The notes: generated by a model from the sequence alone, not told the origin. A stretch of DNA of 5,262 bases from Anaerobacillus sp. (GCA_007120055.1 SKOL01000384.1:1-5262), one strand, 5' to 3'; shown: positions 1 through 4,404, numbered from the stretch's first letter. Numbers and translations: made by a program.

Positions 1-14
1 AGGAGGAAATAATT

Positions 15-107
15 ATGAAAAAGGAAGAAAAGAAAAACCCTTGTGAAAAATGTGCGACGGGTAAAAAACAACCAATAAGCTGGGTCTGTGAGGATTGTAG
101 GGTATAG
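15..107 (+). CDS. 30-residue CxxC...CxxC microprotein, copy 1
   Basis: A short reading frame starts at ATG 15 behind a perfect AGGAGG (1-6) with an 8-base spacer. It encodes 30 residues: a lysine/glutamate-rich N-terminus (MKKEEKKNP), then C10-x2-C13, 11 residues, and C25-x2-C28, ending in RV. Four cysteines in two CxxC knuckles suggest that it binds one zinc ion (inference). There is no signal peptide or membrane segment, so it should be cytoplasmic. A second copy at 3163-3255 has 88 of 93 identical bases and 28 of 30 identical residues (A14G and K18R are the only changes), and a similar ribosome binding site. Two of the four altered codons are silent. Conservation of the cysteines and the ribosome binding site argues for a real translated gene. 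I do not recognise the family; its function is unknown. Its promoter lies outside the window. Confidence 0.72.
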   Translation: MKKEEKKNPCEKCATGKKQPISWVCEDCRV

Positions 108-108
108 T

Positions 109-163
109 CGGGACGGGGGGGAACTGTCCCCCCGTCCCGTTTCGAAGGAGTGACTAGGCACTC
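109..163. repeat. Composite dispersed repeat A: GC hairpin plus TTTCG...GAGTG tail
   Basis: The left part is a perfect 12-bp inverted repeat, CGGGACGGGGGG (109-120) against its complement at 128-139, with a 7-base loop. The right part (140-163) reads TTTCGAAGGAGTGAC and then an imperfect GAGTG/CACTC palindrome (148-152 with 159-163). Related tails occur at 2412-2432, 2892-2908 and 2999-3013. The element lies between the converging microprotein and amidase genes. It could stop transcription in both directions, but neither side has a proper T-run. It starts two bases after the microprotein stop and contains the amidase stop codon. Confidence 0.75.
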
Positions 164-846
164 GGCTCATTTTCCGCAGGGTAAAGTAAAAAATATTCCT
201 CAATGGCGCTGACGATGGCAGCGACAAGTTCATCCTGAGAACTCTCCTCAGTTAAAATTTTAAAATCCCTATGATTACTAATATAGCCTAGCTCGACGAT
301 GATCGATGGCATATCGAGTTTTTGCATAAGAAAGTAAGGCTTTCCTTTTAGAATCGTCTTTTTCATTCCGTAATAATTGTTGAGACGATCTTGAATAATT
401 TGAGCTAAATGATAACTCTCTCCGCTTACTTGATAAATAACTACAGGTCCTCTGCGTTTTTTATTTTTTGACCAATTCACATGTAAGCTAATAAAAATTT
501 TCGGATTAATCACATCAGCAATTAACTTTCTTTGTTTTAAATCACGCAAATGTCTACTTAGTCCCGGATACGGACTGTCTTTACTTAATGAATAATCGTG
601 AAGCCTTGTTATCCCCACCCGATAAGACTTTTGCTTTAATTCATCGAATAACTTCGTGCCTACAGCCAAATTTATATCTTTTTCTAAAACGCCATTTTCA
701 GAAGTTCCTCCGTCAACACCACCATGACCAACGTCGATAATTACATCAAAACGAGTTAAATTTGGCTGTGCGGAAGCCGTTTGCAAGGGTAAAAAAAATA
801 AAATTAAAACACTTAATAAAGTTGGAAGCTTTAATTTATGAACCAA
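154..846 (-). CDS. Secreted N-acetylmuramoyl-L-alanine amidase, Amidase_3 (CwlD-like)
   Basis: This zinc enzyme should cleave the bond between N-acetylmuramic acid and L-alanine of the peptide stem in peptidoglycan. The 230-residue protein begins with a signal peptide: basic start, hydrophobic stretch at about 8-21, and an ASA cleavage site at 24-26. The rest is a single Amidase_3 domain without cell-wall binding repeats. The family's metal and catalytic residues are present: H41 in DVGHGG, E55 in LEKDINL, H122 in SLHVNW and E185 in VELGYISN. The length and the RKxxDLKQR-like region resemble B. subtilis CwlD, the germination amidase, but orthology cannot be proven here. The start is TTG at 846-844, with AAAGG (861-857) ten bases upstream. 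The last codons (AGT GCC TAG) lie inside the dispersed repeat at 140-163. The gene stands alone, convergent with the microprotein. A weak sporulation-type promoter may precede it. Confidence 0.9.
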   Translation of the reverse strand: MVHKLKLPTLLSVLILFFLPLQTASAQPNLTRFDVIIDVGHGGVDGGTSENGVLEKDINLAVGTKLFDELKQKSYRVGITRLHDYSLSKDSPYPGLSRHLRDLKQRKLIADVINPKIFISLHVNWSKNKKRRGPVVIYQVSGESYHLAQIIQDRLNNYYGMKKTILKGKPYFLMQKLDMPSIIVELGYISNHRDFKILTEESSQDELVAAIVSAIEEYFLLYPAENEPSA

Positions 847-872
847 GATCTCACTACCTTTGAGTTTTTTTG

Positions 873-903
873 AATGATATGTAGTATTTATCTTTTAGTG
901 TTG
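873..903 (-). promoter_or_regulatory. Possible sigma-K/sigma-E-type promoter of the amidase gene
   Basis: Read on the minus strand, AACAC (902-898) is followed after 16 bases by CATATCATT (881-873). This resembles the sigma-K pattern of AC at -35 and CATANNNTA at -10, with the final A replaced by T. The site lies about 27 bases upstream of the TTG start, leaving a short leader that includes the AAAGG. The motif carries little information, and A/T-rich DNA often matches it by chance. It would fit a mother-cell role for a cell-wall amidase, but this is inference. Confidence 0.25.
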
Positions 904-919
904 AAAAATTCATTTAATT

Positions 920-932
920 GGTGCCAGGCACC
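920..932. repeat. GTGCCAGGCAC palindromic repeat at the GH13 breakpoint
   Basis: GGTGCC (920-925), a central A and GGCACC (927-932) form a perfect inverted repeat. The same core occurs as GTGCCTGGCAC at 4192-4202, and in a decayed form as GTGACAGGCAC at 2421-2431. It is followed directly by TAA (933-935) and then by in-frame GH13 coding sequence, so it sits at the junction where the alpha-glucosidase gene was truncated. Confidence 0.7.
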
Positions 933-935
933 TAA

Positions 936-1394
936 CTTATTAACTACTATCGTGGCCGTGATAACGCCAGAACGCCAATGCAATGGGATAGCTCCGAGCA
1001 TGCTGGCTTTACCGACGGCACACCTTGGATTAAATTAAATCCAAACTATAAAGAAATTAATGTTAAGAACGCTCTAGAAGATCGTAATTCATTATTTTAT
1101 TACTATCAAAAGTTAATTCGTTTACGTAAAGAATACGATGTGATTATTGATGGTAAATATGAGCTTCTATATCCTAACGACGAACAAGTATATGCCTACA
1201 CACGTACGTTAGGCGATGAAACATTACTTGTGATTGCTAACTTTACAAAAGAGACTCCACGTTTTGTGGTTCCAAAAGAAATCTCCTATACAGAGTGTGA
1301 GTTGTTAATTAATAACTACGAGGTTGAAAGTGGGGATATCTCAGAGATTGATTTAAAACCATATGAAGCTAGAGCGTATTTGTTGAGAAAATAA
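936..1394 (+). pseudogene. Alpha-glucosidase (GH13, oligo-1,6-glucosidase/MalL type), C-terminal remnant
   Basis: The reading frame carries the last 150 or so residues of a GH13 subfamily 31 glucosidase, cytoplasmic enzymes that hydrolyse isomaltose- and maltose-type oligosaccharides. Homology starts upstream of the first ATG (978): in-frame codons from 942 give NYYRGRDNARTPMQWD, a hallmark of this subfamily, followed by HAGFTDGTPWIKLNPNYKEINV, then the NSLFYYYQKLIRLRK helix and the C-terminal beta domain ending at TAA 1392-1394. Family members have about 560 residues, so roughly 400 are missing, including the catalytic barrel residues (nucleophile Asp, acid/base Glu and third Asp). An in-frame TAA at 933-935 and the GTGCCAGGCAC repeat lie immediately upstream. 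ATG 978 has no ribosome binding site. The frame has no internal damage, so the deletion is probably recent. An active product is very unlikely. Confidence 0.9.
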
Positions 1395-1407
1395 GGGTTA
1401 GAAAAAG

Positions 1408-1451
1408 GGGACGGTTGTTTTGCGAATTAAACGAAGCAAAACAACCGTCCC
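1408..1451. repeat. Perfect 16-bp inverted repeat of the GGGACGGTT type
   Basis: GGGACGGTTGTTTTGC (1408-1423) pairs perfectly with 1436-1451 around a 12-base loop, GAATTAAACGAA. It lies between the converging GH13 remnant (stop at 1394) and the DUF1643-like gene (stop at 1464). Elements of this shape recur in intergenic spacers of Bacillus genomes (recollection, not checked). The strong stem could act as a two-way transcription barrier, though no T-run follows it on either strand. The outer bases resemble the hairpin at 109-139 (GGGACGG). Confidence 0.8.
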
Positions 1452-1463
1452 TATGCTTCTTCC

Positions 1464-2192
1464 TTAAACCTCCACTAACAGTCGATATGCATCCTTTACC
1501 CATTGTTTTTGCAAGGATTGTCCACCTTGTGGCAATGGATGGTTGAAATGTATGCGAGAGTTCCCTTGGATTCCTACTGCTCTGACACCTTCTGGCAAAG
1601 AAGGGAGGCAATAATTTTTAACGAGTTGTCGGAAGTGGTTTGATTTGTCGACGATCGTTTTTCCCCACGCTTTAAAAATAACGGCATTTTCATCCAGTTG
1701 CTCAATTACTTCGGTTAATTCTTCACGTCTCTCTGGACAAAAAATGCTATGGATGTCATCAATTGCATTAATTTCATCTACTTCAAGCGCAAAATGTTGG
1801 CTTTTCGTATTACGGATATCTGAAATATTGATCACTCTCGCATGCTTAAGGTTTAAATTCCACATTAGTTTCATCACTTGATATTGTGTATCATCAGGTA
1901 AAGTATCTACATAAGGTGTACCTTGAATAGTACTCGCTGCATGAATTCGGCCATACTCAGAAATAGTCGTTTGTCGTAAAGGTCTAGATTTTCCAGGATT
2001 CATCATGATCATTAGAAGTTGCGCTTTTGAGTTACCACCATTTTCTTGTTGATGTGCTTTGTCAATGATATGTAAGTCGTTCCTGCACGATATTTTCGTC
2101 ATCTCATCTCTTAGCTTCAATTGATAAAAGCTTCCCACTACCGCATACCGTTCTAGTAGTCTATCATTTGAAATATTCCATTCAACTACCAT
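1464..2192 (-). CDS. DUF1643-like uncharacterised protein
   Basis: The 242-residue protein has no signal peptide or membrane segment. Features match my memory of the DUF1643 pattern: a hydrophobic strand running into an Asn-Pro motif (LLMIMMNPGKS, residues 59-69), a PDDTQYQVMKLM stretch (99-110), a second strand ending in VINISDIRN (120-128) and a late IFKAWGKT (AWG at 175-177). The family has no established function that I can state, and membership is likely rather than certain. The start is chosen at ATG 2192-2190 because GGGAGGG (2205-2199) lies six bases upstream. A longer frame from 2231 would begin upstream of that site and lacks its own ribosome binding site. The gene ends 12 bases from the 1408-1451 hairpin. 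It is transcribed alone, divergent from the YggT-family gene. Confidence 0.75.
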   Translation of the reverse strand: MVVEWNISNDRLLERYAVVGSFYQLKLRDEMTKISCRNDLHIIDKAHQQENGGNSKAQLLMIMMNPGKSRPLRQTTISEYGRIHAASTIQGTPYVDTLPDDTQYQVMKLMWNLNLKHARVINISDIRNTKSQHFALEVDEINAIDDIHSIFCPERREELTEVIEQLDENAVIFKAWGKTIVDKSNHFRQLVKNYCLPSLPEGVRAVGIQGNSRIHFNHPLPQGGQSLQKQWVKDAYRLLVEV

Positions 2193-2307
2193 TTCATTCC
2201 CTCCCATTCGAATTAAACATCTGAATTTCATATATATTCTTTTGGAAAAAATTTATGTTCATGGCTTGTATATTAAGGGCTTTTTTTAAAAGGATTGATA
2301 GAACGAT

Positions 2308-2339
2308 ATAAAAAACGGAATATATAGTGCGTTTTTTAT
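2308..2339. repeat. AT-rich 10-bp hairpin, possible terminator-like element
   Basis: ATAAAAAACG (2308-2317) pairs perfectly with CGTTTTTTAT (2330-2339) around a 12-base loop. The T-run on the right arm gives it a terminator-like look, but no gene on either strand ends here and only two G-C pairs stabilise it. It may be left over from a lost gene or small RNA. Confidence 0.35.
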
Positions 2340-2400
2340 GACAGGTGTAGAATGTATTAGTTTAAGGGGTTAAACATCTTTTTATGTGAAACATCACTGT

Positions 2401-2432
2401 GAAACAAGATCTTTCGGGGAGTGACAGGCACC
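2401..2432. repeat. Dispersed repeat copy B
   Basis: GAAACAAGA (2401-2409) is followed by TTTCGGGGAGTGACA (2412-2426), merging into a GTGACAGGCACC half-palindrome that ends at 2432. Copy C at 2985-3016 has the same order: GAAACAAGA, then TTTCGGAGAGTGACA and ACC. The GC hairpin seen in copies A and C is absent here, so this copy is partial. Confidence 0.65.
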
Positions 2433-2517
2433 ACTAAATCTTAAAGTTATTCATTGGAAGGAAACAGATCCAAAGATCCTTATATATATCCAGGGAAGAA
2501 ACAATGATTTATTTAAG

Positions 2518-2543
2518 GTTTACTGTAAAAAATTCAAGGGAAA
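2518..2543 (+). promoter_or_regulatory. Sigma-B-type promoter upstream of the YggT-family gene
   Basis: GTTTAC (2518-2523) and GGGAAA (2538-2543) are separated by 14 bases. This fits the sigma-B pattern of GTTTNN, 12-15 bases, GGGWAW. Transcription would start near 2550, about 28 bases before the chosen start codon and just upstream of AAAGGAG (2563-2569). If real, the membrane protein downstream belongs to the general stress response. Recognition is by eye only. Confidence 0.5.
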
Positions 2544-2577
2544 ACACTATCTATACCGTAATAAAGGAGTGATAGTG

Positions 2578-2883
2578 TTGAAAAGTACAGTATTTATTAA
2601 TTACTTAATTAACATTATTATTGGAATTGCACAGTTTTTCCTAGGAATAAGGGTGATTTTGAAATTATTTGGAGCAAGCTCAACTGCTCCATTTGTTCAA
2701 TGGGTTTATAATACAAGTCAATCATTGCTTTATCCATTCGAAGGCATTTTTCCAACAACAACTCTTGATGGGAGATTCATTATAGAATTTTCTGCTTTAT
2801 TTGCTTTAATTATTTACACTTTAATCGGGTACTTCTTGAGCCAATTACTTTTGATGATTGAAAGAGGAATGACTCGACGGTAA
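2578..2883 (+). CDS. YggT-family small membrane protein
   Basis: This is a 101-residue membrane protein with two hydrophobic segments (about 7-31 and 68-92) joined by a loop of about 36 residues. It carries the YggT-family layout: RVILKLFGA at the end of the first helix (R25, K29), an aromatic loop with LLYPFEGIFP (50-59), a short polar turn, then EFSALFALIIYTLIGY in the second helix and a basic C-terminus (MTRR). Related proteins (YlmG in Bacillus, YggT in E. coli) have been linked to cell-division or membrane functions, but no role can be assigned to this stand-alone member. AAAGGAG at 2563-2569 favours TTG 2578 (8-base spacing) or GTG 2575 (5-base). GTG 2569 overlaps the ribosome binding site itself and is unlikely. 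A sigma-B-like promoter lies just upstream. No clear terminator follows. Confidence 0.85.
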   Translation: MKSTVFINYLINIIIGIAQFFLGIRVILKLFGASSTAPFVQWVYNTSQSLLYPFEGIFPTTTLDGRFIIEFSALFALIIYTLIGYFLSQLLLMIERGMTRR

Positions 2884-2891
2884 ATACTAAC

Positions 2892-2908
2892 TCGAAGGGG
2901 AAGTGACA
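2892..2908. repeat. Decayed fragment of the dispersed-repeat tail
   Basis: TCGAAGGGGAAGTGACA begins nine bases after the YggT-family stop codon. It resembles the TTTCGAAGGAGTGAC tail at 140-154 and the TTTCGGAGAGTGACA at 2999-3013, with small insertions. The match is short and could be partly chance. Confidence 0.35.
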
Positions 2909-2951
2909 TTCCTCAATACGTAAATAAACATTCAGAAGCATTAAGTTGAAC

Positions 2952-3016
2952 GGGAACGAGGGGCTAGTTCATGTCCCTGTCCCTGAAACAAGAAGAAATT
3001 TCGGAGAGTGACACCC
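2952..3016. repeat. Composite dispersed repeat C: hairpin, GAAACAAGA and TTTCGG tail
   Basis: GGGAACGAGGG (2952-2962) pairs with CCCTGTCCC (2975-2983) as a stem with two single-base bulges. GAAACAAGA (2985-2993) and TTTCGGAGAGTGACACCC (2999-3016) follow. This is the fullest copy in the window: it has the hairpin seen in copy A and the GAAACAAGA block seen in copy B. It lies 146 bases upstream of the second microprotein gene. Confidence 0.65.
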
Positions 3017-3044
3017 AAAATAAAAATTTAGAATATCAAAGGAT

Positions 3045-3074
3045 TTACGAGGAAGTAAATTGAATAGATATAAT
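3045..3074 (+). promoter_or_regulatory. Possible sigma-A promoter for microprotein copy 2
   Basis: A perfect TATAAT lies at 3069-3074. The best -35 at 18-base spacing is TTACGA (3045-3050), which is poor. Transcription would begin near 3081, about 80 bases ahead of the microprotein start. The -10 alone, in A/T-rich DNA, is weak evidence. Confidence 0.25.
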
Positions 3075-3162
3075 ATAACTGTTGCTCCTTTTTTAAGTTT
3101 ATGAATCGCTTTCTTGTTAACACTAAGTGGTAGGAAAATCAAAGATATTGGAGGAACTACTC

Positions 3163-3255
3163 ATGAAAAAGGAAGAAAAGAAAAATCCTTGTGAAAAATG
3201 TGGAACGGGTAAAAGACAACCAATAAGCTGGGTATGTGAGGATTGTAGGGTATAG
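3163..3255 (+). CDS. 30-residue CxxC...CxxC microprotein, copy 2
   Basis: ATG 3163 follows GGAGG (3151-3155 region) with an 8-base spacer. The 30-residue product has C10-x2-C13 and C25-x2-C28 with the same 11-residue gap as copy 1, and a lysine/glutamate-rich start. It differs from copy 1 only by Gly for Ala at 14 and Arg for Lys at 18. Similarity continues upstream through the ribosome binding site (10 of 13 bases before the ATG) and stops two bases after the stop codon, where copy 1 runs into repeat A. A factor-independent terminator follows 45 bases downstream, which supports a separate short transcript. The four cysteines predict metal binding, most likely zinc; partners and function are unknown. 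A longer frame starting at 3236 inside this gene is a shadow. Confidence 0.75.
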   Translation: MKKEEKKNPCEKCGTGKRQPISWVCEDCRV

Positions 3256-3299
3256 TCAATGTTTTAGGTCAAAATGTTTTCCTAACATAATAAAAGGGA

Positions 3300-3352
3300 G
3301 CAACAAAAAATGGGAAATAGAGAATGACTCTGTTCCCATTTTTTGCTGTTGC
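3300..3352 (+). terminator. Rho-independent terminator after microprotein copy 2
   Basis: AAAAAATGGGAA (3305-3316) pairs with TTCCCATTTTTT (3333-3344). An inner AGAG/CTCT pairing extends the stem, and GCAAC/GTTGC (3300-3304 with 3348-3352) extends it outward past a bulge. The A-run on one arm and the T-run on the other make it usable from both strands, so it could also have served the decayed minus-strand gene that ends at 3355. Confidence 0.65.
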
Positions 3353-3354
3353 AG

Positions 3355-3471
3355 TTACTGCCGAATAGCCCCATATGGAACGCACGAAGTGGTATATAGT
3401 TTATGTACTTCCTTCAATTTTTCAATGTCCTCATCCGACAACCTATTTGTGGGTAAATGTAAATGGACAAC
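3355..3471 (-). pseudogene. Decayed C-terminal fragment of an unrecognised gene
   Basis: On the minus strand an open stretch of 38 codons ends at TAA (3357-3355), just before the bidirectional hairpin. Its translation looks protein-like: VVHLHLP, then an amphipathic helix LSDEDIEKLKEVHKLY, and a tail SCVPYGAIRQ. An in-frame TGA lies directly upstream (3474-3472), and the few codons before it (NLTACFLDL) may continue the same protein. There is no ATG and no ribosome binding site. I do not recognise the family. It may be a C-terminal relic, or a chance open frame. Confidence 0.35.
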
Positions 3472-3600
3472 TCAAAGATCTAAAAAGCATGCAGTTAAGT
3501 TGGAATTTTTATAATTCCAAATGAAAAAAGAAGTAAAGATAAGGTTGGCAATATGTTTGGTGACAAGCTTTATCCACTTAAAGAAGAGAGGAAGATCACT

Positions 3601-4152
3601 ATGATAAAAGGGAAAGCTATTAATCTAAGAACCGTTAGGCAAGATGATTTGGAAGAAATGTTATTATTAATCAATGATTTGTCGAACACCGGGCTATATT
3701 GGAATGTAATGTTAAAAAGCGAACCATTATTTAAGAGACAGTATCAGGATACAGGTTTTTGGAACGATGAATTTGGAACGATGGTTATCACAGATAAAAA
3801 CGATAGATTAATTGGAGATATAACGTATTTTAAAGGAGTATGGTATTTACCGGGTTATGAGGTAGGCTATCGAATATTTAAAGAAGAGGATCGAGGCAAA
3901 GGCTATACTACTGAAGCTCTCCAAATTTTTGTGGCTTACCTTTTTGAATTAAAACCAATAAATAGAATCGAGATCCAATTATCTAAAGACAATATTCCAA
4001 GTCGTCGAGTTGCAGAAAAATGCGGCTTTAAATATGAAGGATTAAAAAGGCAATCAGTGTTCTCAAGAGGAAACTATCATGACAGTGAATTGTTTTCTCT
4101 CATTAGAGAGGAATGTCAAAGTCTGGAGCAAGCTTTATCATCAGATAGATAG
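3601..4152 (+). CDS. GNAT-family N-acetyltransferase, RimJ/RimL type
   Basis: The 183-residue protein should transfer an acetyl group from acetyl-CoA to an amine; the substrate (protein N-terminus, amino acid, antibiotic or polyamine) cannot be told. It shows the GNAT order: an N-terminal strand IKGKAINLRTVRQDDLEEM (2-20), central strands (MVITDKNDRLIGDITYF, 61-77), motif A with the acetyl-CoA loop EVGYRIFKEEDRGKGYTTEAL (the R98-GKGY segment), and the late N131-IPSRRVAEKCGFKYEG block typical of RimJ/RimL-like enzymes. The length is normal for the family. The start is set at ATG 3601 because AGAGAGGA lies about nine bases upstream; the upstream ATG at 3553 lacks a good site. A palindromic terminator follows at 4182. 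The gene appears to be a single transcription unit. Confidence 0.88.
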   Translation: MIKGKAINLRTVRQDDLEEMLLLINDLSNTGLYWNVMLKSEPLFKRQYQDTGFWNDEFGTMVITDKNDRLIGDITYFKGVWYLPGYEVGYRIFKEEDRGKGYTTEALQIFVAYLFELKPINRIEIQLSKDNIPSRRVAEKCGFKYEGLKRQSVFSRGNYHDSELFSLIREECQSLEQALSSDR

Positions 4153-4181
4153 TAGATAACAAGATAAATTTATAATAAGTT

Positions 4182-4214
4182 AAAAAGTTAAGTGCCTGGC
4201 ACTTAACTTTTTTT
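4182..4214 (+). terminator. GTGCCTGGCAC palindrome acting as terminator of the acetyltransferase gene
   Basis: AAAAAGTTAAGTGCC (4182-4196) and its exact complement (4198-4212) form a 15-bp inverted repeat around one T, with a seven-T run at 4208-4214. It starts 30 bases after the acetyltransferase stop. The core GTGCCTGGCAC (4192-4202) is the same element as the GTGCCAGGCAC at 922-932, so a dispersed repeat appears to serve as the terminator here. Confidence 0.7.
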
Positions 4215-4250
4215 AGCTTCTTCTTCACAAACTAAGTTAGTATCTGTGAT

Positions 4251-4264
4251 AAGTGCAGGTACTT
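4251..4264. repeat. Degenerate second copy of the AAGTGC...CACTT palindrome
   Basis: AAGTGCAGGTACTT resembles AAGTGCCTGGCACTT (4191-4204... core) with one base lost and two changed, and lies about 50 bases further downstream. It is too short for certainty but suggests an older insertion next to the intact one. Confidence 0.3.
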
Positions 4265-4404
4265 AATTTTGTACATTTAGCCATTATAGTATGATTGTCA
4301 AACTATTCTTAAAGACAAATAGAGGAAGTCTTAAAAAGGTATAGAATATTTAGAGTATAGAAATAAATTGCTTACAAACTATGATTAGAAAGTGGTGTGT
4401 TGAG

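Larger units (their letters stand above)
2193..2577. other. Divergent intergenic spacer with repeats and promoter
   Basis: This 385-base spacer separates the DUF1643-like and YggT-family genes. It holds the ribosome binding site of the former, a poly-T stretch (2280-2287), an AT-rich hairpin (2308-2339), two copies of TGTGAAACA 13 bases apart (2385-2393 and 2398-2406), a dispersed-repeat copy (2401-2432) and a sigma-B-like promoter (2518-2543). A 22-codon frame at 2504-2572 exists but is probably spurious. I see no conserved gene. Confidence 0.6.
3256..3600. other. Spacer between microprotein copy 2 and the acetyltransferase
   Basis: These 345 bases hold the terminator hairpin (3300-3352), a decayed minus-strand reading frame (3355-3471), and an 8-bp hairpin TTGGAATT/AATTCCAA (3500-3507 with 3513-3520). 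The bases just before 3601 contain the acetyltransferase ribosome binding site. A plus-strand frame (3236-3514) overlaps all of this but has no family resemblance, and its start lies inside the microprotein gene. Confidence 0.55.

Noticed and set aside
109..139. GC-rich hairpin as an ordinary factor-independent terminator
   Set aside because: No T-run follows the stem on either strand, and the same shape recurs with repeat modules, so it is annotated as a repeat.
1369..1611. 80-residue minus-strand frame overlapping the end of the DUF1643-like gene
   Set aside because: It lies in another frame of the 1464-2192 gene and across the 1408-1451 hairpin, and its translation resembles no protein family.
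1645..1881. 78-residue plus-strand frame inside the DUF1643-like gene
   Set aside because: It is fully contained antisense to a better supported gene, with no ribosome binding site or family resemblance.
2504..2572. 22-codon frame with AGGGAAG upstream, ending at the YggT-family start; possible leader peptide
   Set aside because: The sigma-B-like promoter lies inside it, so its main transcript would not contain it, and the peptide has no recognisable regulatory codon run.
3236..3514. 92-residue plus-strand frame after microprotein copy 2
   Set aside because: It begins inside the microprotein gene and runs through a terminator hairpin and the antisense of a more protein-like fragment.
4269..4323. 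Promoter boxes TTGTAC/TATGAT (15-base spacer) or TTGTCA/AATAGA before the serine hydrolase
   Set aside because: Spacing or -10 quality is poor in both cases; neither can be preferred by eye in such A/T-rich DNA.
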